NCBI RefSeq assembly: GCF_000816085.1
Contig: NZ_CP008747.1
Coordinates: 1,426,001 to 1,490,000, forward strand
Length of the DNA stretch: 64,000 nucleotides
Direction: 5' to 3'
Source: Staphylococcus hyicus
GTDB taxonomy: Bacteria > Bacillota > Bacilli > Staphylococcales > Staphylococcaceae
The notes under the pieces were generated by a model. That model was not told the origin of the DNA and did no database searches. It saw only the letters and a program-made list of their open reading frames with translations. This document shows, in pieces, positions 9,101 to 17,078 of the stretch; within the stretch, counting starts at the first letter, position 1, and each line of letters starts with the position of its first letter. Position numbers and translations under genes: made by a program.

Positions 9101-10514
9101 AGGATATACATCTAAAATTGATGATTCCAATATCGGCAATGTAATACTTACGAATACACATACACCCGAATTAACTAAGGTAGAAGGTAAAAAAGTCTGG
9201 GATGATAAAGATAATCAAGATGGCAAACGTCCTAAATCAGTGACGATCAATTTACTCAAAAACGGAGAAAAAATTGAATCGCAAACTGTAAATGCTTCTT
9301 CAAATTGGACTTATTCATTTGATCATTTACCAAAATATGACAATGGAAAAGAAGTTCAATATACTGTCACGGAAGATCACGTTGAAGATTATTCAACTAC
9401 TATCGATGGCACGACAATTACAAATCAATATACACCAGGTAAGACGTCTGCAACCGTAACTAAAAATTGGGAAGATCATAATAACCAAGATGGTCATCGA
9501 CCGAAGTCTATTGATGTAGAACTTTTAGCGAACGGTGAAGCTACTGGTAAAACTGCAACGTTAGAATCTGACAATGATTGGACACATACATGGCAAGATC
9601 TTGATGAAAAATCAAATGGCAAAACTATTCAATATACAGTAAAAGAAACAACTGCAGTTAAAGGATATGAAACTTCAGTTAACAATGACAATATTGGAAA
9701 CTTAGTCATTACAAATGCTTATACGCCAGAAACGACAAAAGTTGAAGGCAAAAAGGTATGGAAAGACAATGACAACCAAGATGGTAAACGTCCTAATCAA
9801 ATTAAAGTAAATTTATTGAAAAATGGTGAAGAAGTTGATTCGACAACGGTGGATGCAACTTCAGACTGGACATACGCATTTAATCAATTGCCGAAATATG
9901 AAAACGGTAAAGAAATCAATTACAGCGTAACAGAAGATCATGTCGATCATTATTCAACATCAATTGATGGCACGACCATTACAAATTCGTATACACCTGG
10001 TAAAACTTCTGCAACGGTGACGAAGCATTGGGAAGATCATCAAAATATGAATAAACAACGTCCTGAATCAATTGAAGTGGAGTTACTGGCTGATGGTAAA
10101 GCTACTGGTGAAACTGTTTCTTTAAATGATAAAAATAAATGGACACATACGTGGAAAGATCTTGAAGAAAAAGCGAAAGGTAAAAACATCACTTATACTG
10201 TGAAAGAGCGTACGCAACTTGAGCATTATCATGTATCTGTAAATAACGATGATATGGGGAATTTAATCATTACAAATACATTTATTGACCCTACAAAACC
10301 ATCGGAACCAAATAATCCAAAAGAAGAGAAACCAAATGAACCTGGTACACCTTCTGAAAATCCTAAAACATCAGAACAGCCGAAACCAGGCATTCCGAAA
10401 TTCATTAGTGAATTACCAAACACAGGTAAAGCGTTAATGCAATCATGGATAACATGGGTTGTAATAGGGTGTATCGTTCTAGGAATTTACTTCATCTTTA
10501 GAAAAAGAAAATAG
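6180..10514 (+). CDS. LPXTG cell-wall-anchored adhesin with Cna-type B repeats
   Basis: This is a 1444-residue sortase-anchored surface protein. A signal peptide covers about residues 1-30 (no YSIRK motif is visible). Residues 33-320 resemble the paired Ig-like ligand-binding region of collagen- and fibrinogen-binding MSCRAMMs. A SpaA/transthyretin-like domain (331-428) and a divergent B domain (431-532) precede nine Cna B-type domains (533-1370). These carry KVW or KNW, a Glu near the VTE or VKE motif, and the Asn of ITN, the residues that form Lys-Asn isopeptide bonds in this family. A Pro/Glu-rich wall segment, LPNTG at 1412-1416, a membrane helix and the RKRK tail end the protein. ATG 6180 has the better-spaced G-rich ribosome site; 6177 is possible. 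The ligand is unknown. Confidence 0.92.
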   Translation: MNKKILVFMVFVLLLNVLAPIFQSSNVTAASDISSTNVTSLTVSPSQINDGGNTKVRVDFSDTNGPIKNGDIITVSWPTTGNLKVEGYIKSLPLTVNEQVVGQVLINSDGATITFNQNVEKLKDVSGFAEFEVQGRNLTNTTQQNTQNGSITSGTKSAELSVTKSEAGTGGVFYYKTGDMQPSEPDYVRWFLNINTQKAYVIKDLTIHDQIQGGQKIDLSTLNIQVEGSHPNNITGPTAIKEFQEKYPGSNLTVDESNNTINIFIPQGYASKNNFIVSYKTKITNETQPEFVNKTQAWYQEHNQPEVAGQSFDYSVQNISANAGIQGTVKGELKIQKVDKDTKLPIPDVKFTLAKSDGSVIKNGQTSIELTTDDKGIANIKELPSGSYIIKEIDAPAPYTFDKNQTYPFELKDSDTKGYFIQIDNSKAAEKTKDVTAKKVWKDTKANHPTVYFKLFQKDTNGGETAVPNTEVKTLENGTTEVTWNGLPEVDKDGKAIDYVVKEVDAQGNDTTPEGYTKKEEGLTVTNTEKPLETTSISGEKKWDDKNNQDGKRPDVVTINLLKDGKVIKTTEASAANGWTYEFKDLPKEENGKTIDYKVSEKAVEGYKSTVEGTTITNHYTPETTKVTGEKVWDDKNDQDGKRPNSVAVNLLANGEKVQSKTVTKDTDWKYEFTNLPKYENGKVIEYTVTEDHVENYSTTINDTTITNKYTPGKTSATVTKNWEDANNQDGKRPANIQVELLADGVPTGKTVTLNSENEWTYTWQNLDEKAQGKTITYTVKEISKVNAYTSSIDNSNMGNLIITNHYTPETTEVNGTKVWNDKDNQDGKRPESVTVNLLKNGEKVDSQNVNAASNWHYAFSDLPKYENGQMVDYTVTEDHVSDYTTTIDGTTITNTYTPGKTSATVTKNWEDANNQDGHRPESIEVELYANDKATGQKATLSESNNWTHTWQDLDEKTQGKNITYTVKELSNVKGYTSKIDDSNIGNVILTNTHTPELTKVEGKKVWDDKDNQDGKRPKSVTINLLKNGEKIESQTVNASSNWTYSFDHLPKYDNGKEVQYTVTEDHVEDYSTTIDGTTITNQYTPGKTSATVTKNWEDHNNQDGHRPKSIDVELLANGEATGKTATLESDNDWTHTWQDLDEKSNGKTIQYTVKETTAVKGYETSVNNDNIGNLVITNAYTPETTKVEGKKVWKDNDNQDGKRPNQIKVNLLKNGEEVDSTTVDATSDWTYAFNQLPKYENGKEINYSVTEDHVDHYSTSIDGTTITNSYTPGKTSATVTKHWEDHQNMNKQRPESIEVELLADGKATGETVSLNDKNKWTHTWKDLEEKAKGKNITYTVKERTQLEHYHVSVNNDDMGNLIITNTFIDPTKPSEPNNPKEEKPNEPGTPSENPKTSEQPKPGIPKFISELPNTGKALMQSWITWVVIGCIVLGIYFIFRKRK
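8046..10289 (+). repeat. Four tandem copies of a 561-base two-domain unit in the adhesin
   Basis: Copies start at 8046, 8607, 9168 and 9729. Each holds a 90-residue A-type B domain (270 bases, starting E-T/L-T) and a 97-residue B-type domain (291 bases, starting GKTSATVTK). No length variation occurs between copies. An extra lone A-type domain (7776-8045, also 270 bases) precedes the array. Copies differ by many substitutions, so the duplication is old or under selection. Confidence 0.92.
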
Positions 10515-10544
10515 CCAATACGATTAAACTAAGACAATCATTAT

Positions 10545-10584
10545 AAACCCCCGATATGCAACTCATCGCGTATCGGGGGTTTTG
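10545..10584. terminator. Terminator between adhesin and aldo/keto reductase genes
   Basis: A perfect 12-bp, G/C-rich stem (10545-10556 with 10571-10582) with a 14-base loop lies 30 bases past the adhesin stop and just before the end of the convergent reductase gene. It probably serves both. Confidence 0.85.
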
Positions 10585-10588
10585 TATA

Positions 10589-11497
10589 TTAATTTAAATG
10601 TTGATCGTATTCAATATTTTTAACGCATTGACGCGCATGCTGAATTTTATCTTCTGAAATATTCAGCTCATATTGTTTCACATTTTCTCTTATTTGTTCG
10701 GGTGAACTCGCGCCTGAAATGATTGACCCTAACACATCAAAGGACTTTAAATAACTGAAGGACAATGCGGTAAGTTGAGGTTCGTACTCATATAAGGTGT
10801 CTATAGTCTTTTTAAGGTCATCGTATGAATAATCAAAAATACCATCTTTAAATTTCTTTGCTAAGACATTATCATAGTTATCTGTAAGTAGTCCTTTAAA
10901 CACAGGTCCTCTTGCTAACACTTTAACACCTTTAGCTTCTATATCTTTTAAAAGCGTTTCCGGTCTATTATCAATTAAACTAAATTGGGACATAATCGTT
11001 TCAATTTGACTATGTTGTAAATAATATTGAATCACATTTGGCCGAATAGATGATATGCCATACGCTTTAATCAGACCTTCTTTTTTTAATTCATCGAAAG
11101 CACTGATCGTTTCATCCAATGGGTCGTCTATCGTTCCTCCATGGAGCATATATAAATCCAGATAATCTAGTTGGAGGCGCCGTAAAGATTGTTTGACGTT
11201 TTCTTTTATATATTGTTTTGAAGGGTCCCAAAATGTTTCGCCATTCTCTTTTAGATGATTTCCCACTTTAGTACCAATTACGATATCGTCTCGGTTTTGA
11301 TAGGGTTTTAATGCTTTTCCTACAATTTCCTCGTTGATGCCTTTGTCATATATATCTGCAGTGTCAAAATATGTGATACCTGAGTCTAACGCCGTCTCTA
11401 TAATGGCTTGCGCTTGTTTAAAATCAATTCCAAGACTCATACATCCCAATCCCATTTCAGATAATTGAAGCCCGCTTTTTAACGTATTCTTTTGCAT
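10589..11497 (-). CDS. Aldo/keto reductase family oxidoreductase
   Basis: The 302-residue protein is a soluble NADPH-dependent (alpha/beta)8-barrel reductase of aldehydes or ketones. The catalytic tetrad of the family is visible as Asp45, Tyr50, Lys77 and His119 (FDTADIY, IGTKVG, MLHGG). The C-terminal part contains the LGSIISGASSPEQIRENV cofactor-binding stretch. Its substrate cannot be inferred from sequence. It is convergent with the adhesin gene and divergent from the NUDIX gene, so it is probably monocistronic. Confidence 0.9.
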   Translation of the reverse strand: MQKNTLKSGLQLSEMGLGCMSLGIDFKQAQAIIETALDSGITYFDTADIYDKGINEEIVGKALKPYQNRDDIVIGTKVGNHLKENGETFWDPSKQYIKENVKQSLRRLQLDYLDLYMLHGGTIDDPLDETISAFDELKKEGLIKAYGISSIRPNVIQYYLQHSQIETIMSQFSLIDNRPETLLKDIEAKGVKVLARGPVFKGLLTDNYDNVLAKKFKDGIFDYSYDDLKKTIDTLYEYEPQLTALSFSYLKSFDVLGSIISGASSPEQIRENVKQYELNISEDKIQHARQCVKNIEYDQHLN

Positions 11498-11575
11498 CGG
11501 TACACACCTTCCGTTAAAATTTAATCATATTCATTCTAGCAAACCTATGGGATAAATGAAAAGGAGAGGCATAAG

Positions 11576-12118
11576 ATGTCATTTCAAGAAAAAACAATTT
11601 CAAAAAATACAATATATGAAGGTAAAATCATTACGGTTGAAAAACATTTAGTAGAACTCCCCAATCAAGCAACATCCTACCGTGAAGTCGTTAAACACAA
11701 CGGTGCTGTCGCTATTTGTGCTTTGACTCCTGAAAATGAAGTTATCTTAGTTAAACAATATCGAAAAGCGTTAGAGGATACATTATTAGAAATTCCAGCT
11801 GGTAAATTAGAACCGGGTGAACGTCGAATCTCCGCTGCCAAAAGAGAACTTGAAGAAGAAACCGGATACATCGCAGACGATCTTGAACTCATAGGTGAAG
11901 TTTACGGAACACCTGGTTTTGCCAATGAGTTAATCTCAATTTATTTTGCAGAAAATCTGAAAAAAGGGGAGATGCAGTTAGATGAAGATGAATTTGTTGA
12001 GAAAATCTATTTTACTATGAACGATGTTAAAAAAGCAGTTGAAGGCCGTGAAATCAAGGATGCTAAAACATTAATAGCGTTCCAGTATCTATTATCACAT
12101 TATAATCATTCTAAATAA
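11576..12118 (+). CDS. NUDIX hydrolase, ADP-ribose pyrophosphatase type
   Basis: The 180-residue protein probably hydrolyses ADP-ribose to AMP and ribose 5-phosphate. The complete Nudix box is at residues 76-98: G76, E82, R90-E91 and E94-E95, the metal-binding glutamates. A proline-containing segment after the box (VYGTPGFANELISIYFAE) fits the ADP-ribose-specific group. The start is preceded by GGAGAGG. No convincing terminator separates it from fur about 100 bases downstream, although fur has its own regulatory site. Substrate assignment is by family resemblance. Confidence 0.88.
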   Translation: MSFQEKTISKNTIYEGKIITVEKHLVELPNQATSYREVVKHNGAVAICALTPENEVILVKQYRKALEDTLLEIPAGKLEPGERRISAAKRELEEETGYIADDLELIGEVYGTPGFANELISIYFAENLKKGEMQLDEDEFVEKIYFTMNDVKKAVEGREIKDAKTLIAFQYLLSHYNHSK

Positions 12119-12181
12119 AATGCTGGAAGGGTTGCTTTTTTTCTCAATTACTGTTAATTTAATACAAGTAATTCATACACA

Positions 12182-12196
12182 TTAAAATGATTTTAA
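12182..12196 (+). promoter_or_regulatory. PerR-like box upstream of fur
   Basis: A perfect 7-1-7 inverted repeat, TTAAAAT-G-ATTTTAA, lies 25 bases before the fur start codon. It differs from the PerR consensus (TTATAAT-N-ATTATAA) at one symmetric position per half-site. In S. aureus, fur is known to belong to the PerR regulon, which supports the reading. No strong -10/-35 pair was identified around it. Confidence 0.6.
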
Positions 12197-12221
12197 ATTT
12201 CAGTAGAGGGGTGAAGCTTCC

Positions 12222-12674
12222 GTGGAAGAACGATTAAATCGCGTGAAGCAACAATTACAACAATCTTCATATAAACTCACACCGCAAAGGGAAGCGACAG
12301 TGAGAGTATTAATTGAAAACGAAGCTGACCATTTAAGTGCAGAGGATGTTTACTTAAAGGTAAAAGAAAAAGCACCTGAGATAGGACTTGCTACAGTTTA
12401 CCGTACGTTAGAGCTACTCGCAGACTTAAAAGTTGTAGACAAAGTGAGCTTTGGAGATGGCGTGGCCCGTTTCGACTTGCGTAAAGAAGGATCTGAACAC
12501 TTCCATCATCATTTAGTTTGCATGGAGTGTGGCCGCGTTGATGAAATTGATGAAGATTTATTACCACAAGTAGAAGAGCGTGTAGAGCGGGAATTTAATT
12601 TCAAAATACTGGATCACCGTTTGACATTTCATGGCATTTGCGAATCATGTCAAAATAATAATAAAGCTAAATAA
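12222..12674 (+). CDS. fur: Ferric uptake regulator Fur
   Basis: Fur is the iron-responsive repressor of iron-uptake genes. The 150-residue protein has a winged helix (about residues 1-80, TPQREATVRVL and IGLATVYRTLELL) and a dimerisation/metal domain. The His-rich HFHHHLVC segment (93-100), the C100-x2-C103 and C140-x2-C143 pairs and DHRLTFHG are the metal ligands. It starts with GTG after a GAGGGGTG site. The DNA-recognition part is the one I remember for staphylococcal Fur, rather than Zur or PerR. A PerR-like box in front suggests control by peroxide stress. xerD follows 37 bases downstream. Confidence 0.95.
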   Translation: MEERLNRVKQQLQQSSYKLTPQREATVRVLIENEADHLSAEDVYLKVKEKAPEIGLATVYRTLELLADLKVVDKVSFGDGVARFDLRKEGSEHFHHHLVCMECGRVDEIDEDLLPQVEERVEREFNFKILDHRLTFHGICESCQNNNKAK

Positions 12675-12711
12675 ATCACTTAACCTTTTAATATGAAATG
12701 AAGGTGATTAC

Positions 12712-13599
12712 ATGCAAGACGCTATCGATGAATATTTAAGATTTATTCAACTTGAAAAAGGATTGTCAGAAAATACAATTGCAGCATATCGTCGAGATTT
12801 AAATCATTATTTAAATTATTTACAAACGCGCAAAATCACACACCTTGATTTTATTGACCGTCAAACATTACAGCAATGGTTTGGCGTGTTGCATGATGAA
12901 GGCCGTTCAACGAAATCGATTGCACGTTTCACTTCGACTATTAGAAGTTTTCATCAATTTGCCTTACGCGAAAAATTCTCATCTAACGATCCAACCGTTC
13001 TTATTGAAACGCCTAAATATGAGCGGAAGTTACCGGATGTATTATCTGTAGAGGAAATTGATGTTTTACTTTGTACGCCTGACATTTCAAAAAACAACGG
13101 CTATCGTGACCGAACAATGTTAGAACTTTTATATGCTACTGGCATGCGGGTATCAGAACTGATAAGTATTGAGGTAGAAGACATTAACTTGATGATGGGC
13201 TTTGTGAAAGTGTTCGGAAAAGGAAATAAAGAGCGCATTGTGCCGCTCGGCGAAACAGTCATTGATTTTCTACGAAACTATATGGAAACTGTGCGCCCCC
13301 AATTATTAAAAAAACATGTAACACACACGCTATTTTTAAATATGCATGGCAAGCCTTTAACAAGGCAAGGAATATGGAAAATGATCAAACTAACAGGACA
13401 AAAAGCCGGTATTCAAAAACGGCTCACGCCTCATACGTTAAGACATTCATTTGCAACGCATTTACTTGAAAATGGTGCCGATTTACGGGCGGTACAAGAA
13501 ATGTTAGGACACTCTGATATTTCTACAACACAATTATATACACATGTCTCAAAAACACAAATTAGGAAAATGTATCAAGAATACCATCCACGTGCTTAA
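12712..13599 (+). CDS. xerD: Site-specific tyrosine recombinase XerD
   Basis: XerD acts with XerC at the dif site to resolve chromosome dimers at cell division. The 295-residue protein has an N-terminal SAM-like core-binding domain (1-95) and a catalytic domain with the full set of active residues: Arg146 (ATGMRVSEL), Lys170, His241 and Arg244 (HTLRHSFATH), His267 and the nucleophile Tyr276. It follows fur closely and may be co-transcribed. No integrase-type insertion or att site is seen nearby, so this is the housekeeping enzyme. The scpAB chromosome-segregation genes are just downstream. Confidence 0.97.
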   Translation: MQDAIDEYLRFIQLEKGLSENTIAAYRRDLNHYLNYLQTRKITHLDFIDRQTLQQWFGVLHDEGRSTKSIARFTSTIRSFHQFALREKFSSNDPTVLIETPKYERKLPDVLSVEEIDVLLCTPDISKNNGYRDRTMLELLYATGMRVSELISIEVEDINLMMGFVKVFGKGNKERIVPLGETVIDFLRNYMETVRPQLLKKHVTHTLFLNMHGKPLTRQGIWKMIKLTGQKAGIQKRLTPHTLRHSFATHLLENGADLRAVQEMLGHSDISTTQLYTHVSKTQIRKMYQEYHPRA

Positions 13600-13635
13600 A
13601 CGTTAACTTAATTTATTTTAAGCTAACGTTTTTTA
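13598..13635. terminator. Terminator shared by xerD and the DUF309 gene
   Basis: A 12-bp stem with one A-C mismatch (13598-13609 with 13620-13631) is followed by T residues on the plus strand. It overlaps the stop codons of both convergent genes, xerD at 13597-13599 and DUF309 at 13623-13625. Confidence 0.75.
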
Positions 13636-14126
13636 TTTTGTAATGCTTGCATACGTGCTTCAATGACTTCATCTCGGTTGCGTAATTTGTGATGATGCAG
13701 AATATAAGGTGATGCGGTTACTGTTGTGAGTATATGATAGTTAGGGTAATGGGTTAAAATATTTTCTAACATTTTATGAGTGAGTGGTATGACGATAGGT
13801 GTAAAGCATTGTTTTCGTTCAGTACTTGCTATTAACTGGATTAATAAAACTTCAAATTGATGATATTTTACTCCTAAATCTTTATATGTTGCTTCATCAT
13901 GTTGGCGAATGGTGTTTAAAGCTTTTTTATAAGACCGATGTGCGCCAGCAAAATTACCTCTGCGGTGGTGATAACACCCTGTTGCAATAAGAATAAGGGC
14001 GACGACAGGGTCTTCTTTTGTAAACGAGGCTTGCGCTTTCCATGCATCTTCCAATATATCATGACATAAGAAGTAATGTTGTTTTTGATGAAACTGTACA
14101 TAAAATTCTATAAGTTGTTGATGCAA
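13623..14126 (-). CDS. DUF309 family protein of unknown function
   Basis: About 167 residues, soluble and mostly helical. The N-terminal part carries the family pattern around CHDILEDAWKAQ, followed by a helix with ALILIATGCYHHRRGNFAGAHRSYKKAL that looks like a TPR-type hairpin. The biochemical function of DUF309 proteins is unknown. The start is uncertain: a GTG at 14135 overlaps the GGAG ribosome site, so the TTG at 14126, eight bases downstream of it, is preferred. It is divergent from scpA and shares a terminator with xerD. The same gene sits between xerD and scpA in S. aureus, as far as I recall. Confidence 0.8.
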   Translation of the reverse strand: MHQQLIEFYVQFHQKQHYFLCHDILEDAWKAQASFTKEDPVVALILIATGCYHHRRGNFAGAHRSYKKALNTIRQHDEATYKDLGVKYHQFEVLLIQLIASTERKQCFTPIVIPLTHKMLENILTHYPNYHILTTVTASPYILHHHKLRNRDEVIEARMQALQNKKR

Positions 14127-14223
14127 AATTATCACTCCAAAATTTATTGTTACTCATAAACATGCTATAATATTTTGGGATACAATGCATCCAACTTGCA
14201 ATTAGAAATGAGGCAAAACACGC

Positions 14224-14958
14224 ATGTATGAGGTGAAATTAGAAGCCTTTAATGGGCCTTTAGATTTATTACTCCATTTAATCAAAGAATTTGAAATTGA
14301 TATATATGATATTCCAATGAAAGCATTAACAGAACAATACATGCAATATATTCATGCCATGAATCAGCTTGAAATAAATGTAGCGAGTGAATATTTAGTT
14401 GTAGCAAGTGAACTGTTAATGATTAAAAGCCGTATGTTATTACCCGATATTGCGCAAACAGATGATGATGACGAGGATCCTCGTGAGGAACTTGTAGAAA
14501 AACTGATTGAATATCAAAATTTTAAAGCCTATGCCTCGCTGTTAGAAACAAAAAAAGAAGCGCGTGCTCATTTTTATACGAAAACACCTTCTGATTTGTC
14601 TCATTATGAAAAATCAGAGCGTATGCCTGAAGATACGACGATTGATTTAACCGAGTTAATTGTGGCATATCAAAAAATGAAAACAAGGGTGGCTTTAAAG
14701 AAACCTACAAAAGTTCACATCAAAAAAGAGACATTTACGATTCAACAATCTACAGCGCATATTCATTCCAAATTACAACACCAACAATCTATCACATTTT
14801 TTGACTTGTTTACCTTTAATGAAACCATTGAACATGTAGTCACACATTTTTTAGCACTACTCGAAATGGCAAAAACGGGAATGATACAAATTCAACAAAC
14901 ACAAGCCTTTGACAATTTTAATATTACAAAAGGAGTCAACTATGACTTTAAATCATAA
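14224..14958 (+). CDS. scpA: Segregation and condensation protein A
   Basis: ScpA is the kleisin subunit of the SMC-ScpA-ScpB condensin that organises and segregates the chromosome. The 244-residue protein begins with the typical [19 protein letters not shown] motif, and the [13 protein letters not shown] helix binds the SMC neck. A charged, Asp/Glu-rich linker (around residues 80-90) and a C-terminal winged helix complete the fold. It overlaps scpB by 17 bases, so translation is probably coupled, as expected for subunits of one complex. rluB follows. Confidence 0.96.
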   Translation: MYEVKLEAFNGPLDLLLHLIKEFEIDIYDIPMKALTEQYMQYIHAMNQLEINVASEYLVVASELLMIKSRMLLPDIAQTDDDDEDPREELVEKLIEYQNFKAYASLLETKKEARAHFYTKTPSDLSHYEKSERMPEDTTIDLTELIVAYQKMKTRVALKKPTKVHIKKETFTIQQSTAHIHSKLQHQQSITFFDLFTFNETIEHVVTHFLALLEMAKTGMIQIQQTQAFDNFNITKGVNYDFKS

Positions 14959-15487
14959 TGAAATCATGACAGCCATTCTTTATACTGTCGGCGAAGATGG
15001 CATTGAACGTAAACAATTGGCTGAAATATTAGAAGTTGATGAAACGCAATTAGAACAATATATTCAAAACTTTCATATTGCTGGTTTAACGTTGCATCAG
15101 TTTGGTGAAACATTGGTTTTAACAACAACTGAAGAAGCAGAACAATATATAGAAGCACTCATCGTTAATAAAGGGAAAACAAAACTTTCACAAGCAGCAA
15201 TGGAAGTACTAGCGATTATTGCATACAATCAACCGATGACAAGAAGTGATATTGAAATGATCCGTGGAATTAATTCCGATGGACCTGTTAAAACATTAAT
15301 CGCCAAAGGATTAGTCGAACCGAAACAGCATCCTGAAACACGTGGTCAACAGTTGTTTACGACAGATTTATTTTTAAATGTCTTTGGTCTTCAATCGTTA
15401 GAAGCACTTCCAACGACGGACGAAGATGAAGAAGAAATAGAAAACTTTTTTAGTGAGCTCGTTAATCAGAAAGGAGCAACAGAATGA
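14942..15487 (+). CDS. scpB: Segregation and condensation protein B
   Basis: ScpB is the partner of ScpA in the condensin complex and forms a dimer of paired winged helices. The 181-residue protein includes the family segment [25 protein letters not shown] and ends in an acidic tail ([10 protein letters not shown]). The open frame extends upstream to 14909, but the ATG at 14942 has an AAGGAG site seven bases before it and gives the usual length, so it is chosen. The start lies inside scpA and the end overlaps the rluB start by ATGA. Confidence 0.95.
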   Translation: MTLNHNEIMTAILYTVGEDGIERKQLAEILEVDETQLEQYIQNFHIAGLTLHQFGETLVLTTTEEAEQYIEALIVNKGKTKLSQAAMEVLAIIAYNQPMTRSDIEMIRGINSDGPVKTLIAKGLVEPKQHPETRGQQLFTTDLFLNVFGLQSLEALPTTDEDEEEIENFFSELVNQKGATE

Positions 15488-16224
15488 CACAATTTGAACG
15501 ATTACAAAAACGCATCGCAAACAGCGGCTATACATCAAGACGAAAAGCCGAAAAATTAATATTAGAAGGTAAAGTAGAAGTAAACGGTAAAGTCGTCACA
15601 GAATTAGGTACAAAAGTTGGACCTTCAGACCGTGTAAGTGTGGAAGGAATTCCATTAGAACTTGAAGATAAATTATATATTTTGTTTTATAAACCGACGC
15701 AAGTGATAACAAGCGTCTCTGACGATAGGGGAAGAAGGGTTGTAACAGATTACTTTGACGATTTAGAAACGCGTATATATCCGGTCGGACGCTTGGATTA
15801 TGATACATCTGGTGTTTTACTATTAACAAATGATGGTGAATTCACCAATTTAATGACGCATCCGCGATATAAAATACCTAAAACGTATATCGCAAAAATT
15901 GAAGGCTATATTTTACGTGAACAAGTTAAAGCTTTAGAAAGCGGTATCGAATTAGAAGATGGAATGACGCATCCTGCGAAAGTTAAAGTTAAAAAGCAAG
16001 ATAAAACGAAAAACAGCTCATTAATCGAAATTACGATTACAGAAGGACGCAACCGTCAAGTTCGCCGTATGTTTGAGCATTTTGGTTTTAAAGTAACCAA
16101 ACTTTCACGTGTATCATTTGGACCTCTTGATTTAAAAGGTCTTGGTGCTGGTGAAGGTCGAGTATTATCGCCGCATGAAGTTAAAACGTTGCGACAACTT
16201 GCAACGCAAGGCGCTACCAAATAA
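15484..16224 (+). CDS. rluB: 23S rRNA pseudouridine synthase, RluB family
   Basis: This enzyme isomerises a uridine of 23S rRNA to pseudouridine (position 2605 in E. coli numbering for the family). The 246-residue protein starts with an S4 RNA-binding domain (about residues 3-60). The catalytic domain contains the RsuA-family motif [18 protein letters not shown] with the catalytic Asp, and [15 protein letters not shown] near the C-terminus. ATGA overlap with scpB indicates one transcription unit. RluB and related members are hard to tell apart by sequence, but scpAB linkage is typical of this one in Firmicutes. Confidence 0.92.
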   Translation: MTQFERLQKRIANSGYTSRRKAEKLILEGKVEVNGKVVTELGTKVGPSDRVSVEGIPLELEDKLYILFYKPTQVITSVSDDRGRRVVTDYFDDLETRIYPVGRLDYDTSGVLLLTNDGEFTNLMTHPRYKIPKTYIAKIEGYILREQVKALESGIELEDGMTHPAKVKVKKQDKTKNSSLIEITITEGRNRQVRRMFEHFGFKVTKLSRVSFGPLDLKGLGAGEGRVLSPHEVKTLRQLATQGATK

Positions 16225-16352
16225 ATCGCACAAAATTTGAAAACTAACTCAATATAAATCTAAGTATTATTGTTTGATTATCTATTTAAACATTCCATAT
16301 GCTATACTAGGCATATGAATGAATTGTCAGTAGGCGTGGGAGGTATGTCATA

Positions 16353-17078
16353 ATGACTAACGAAATTTTAGTCGTGGATGATGAAGAACGTATCAGAAAA
16401 TTATTAAAAATATATCTTGAAAGAGAAGGTTACTCAGTAGTTGAAGCTACAGATGGTGAAGAAGCACTTCTTCTTGCACAAGCGCATGATTATGCGTGTA
16501 TTTTATTAGATCTAATGTTACCTAAACGTGACGGCATTGAAGTGGCGACTGTTTTACGCGAAACGAAAGAAACACCGATTATCATGCTGACTGCCAAAGG
16601 TGAAGAAAACAATCGTGTAGAAGGCTTTGAATCTGGAGCTGACGATTATATCGTTAAACCCTTCTCTCCAAGAGAAGTAGTATTGCGTGTCAAAGCACTA
16701 TTACGTCGCACGCAATCACAACTTACAGATCATAACGAGCCACATGCACGTGATGTCATATCATTTAAACATCTTACAATCGATAATGATGCACATAAAG
16801 TGTTAGCTGATGATACACCTGTTAATTTAACACCTAAAGAATATGAACTTTTAATATATTTAGCAAAAACACCTAATAAAGTGTTTGACCGTGAACAATT
16901 ATTAAAAGAAGTTTGGCATTATGAATTTTACGGTGACTTGAGAACTGTCGATACACATGTAAAGCGTTTGCGTGAAAAGCTTAATCGTGTATCAAGTGAT
17001 GCTGCACAAATGATACAAACTGTATGGGGCGTTGGCTATAAATTTGAAGTCAATGAAAATAATGAAACGCCTGAATAA
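16353..17078 (+). CDS. srrA: Response regulator SrrA
   Basis: SrrA is the DNA-binding partner of SrrB and controls respiratory, fermentative and nitrosative-stress genes in staphylococci (ResD homologue). The 241-residue protein has a receiver domain (1-118) with acidic Asp9-Asp10, phospho-acceptor Asp53, Thr80 and Lys102, and an OmpR-type winged helix (about 140-235) including the VWGVGYKFE wing. A TATACT sequence lies in the 128-base gap upstream, but its -35 partner is unclear. The stop overlaps the srrB start, so the pair is translationally coupled. Confidence 0.95.
   Translation: MTNEILVVDDEERIRKLLKIYLEREGYSVVEATDGEEALLLAQAHDYACILLDLMLPKRDGIEVATVLRETKETPIIMLTAKGEENNRVEGFESGADDYIVKPFSPREVVLRVKALLRRTQSQLTDHNEPHARDVISFKHLTIDNDAHKVLADDTPVNLTPKEYELLIYLAKTPNKVFDREQLLKEVWHYEFYGDLRTVDTHVKRLREKLNRVSSDAAQMIQTVWGVGYKFEVNENNETPE

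Noticed and set aside
12712..13599. Tyrosine recombinase as a sign of an integrated element
   Set aside because: Length, motifs and the fur-xerD-scpA neighbourhood identify housekeeping XerD; no phage or integrative-element genes or att repeats are nearby.
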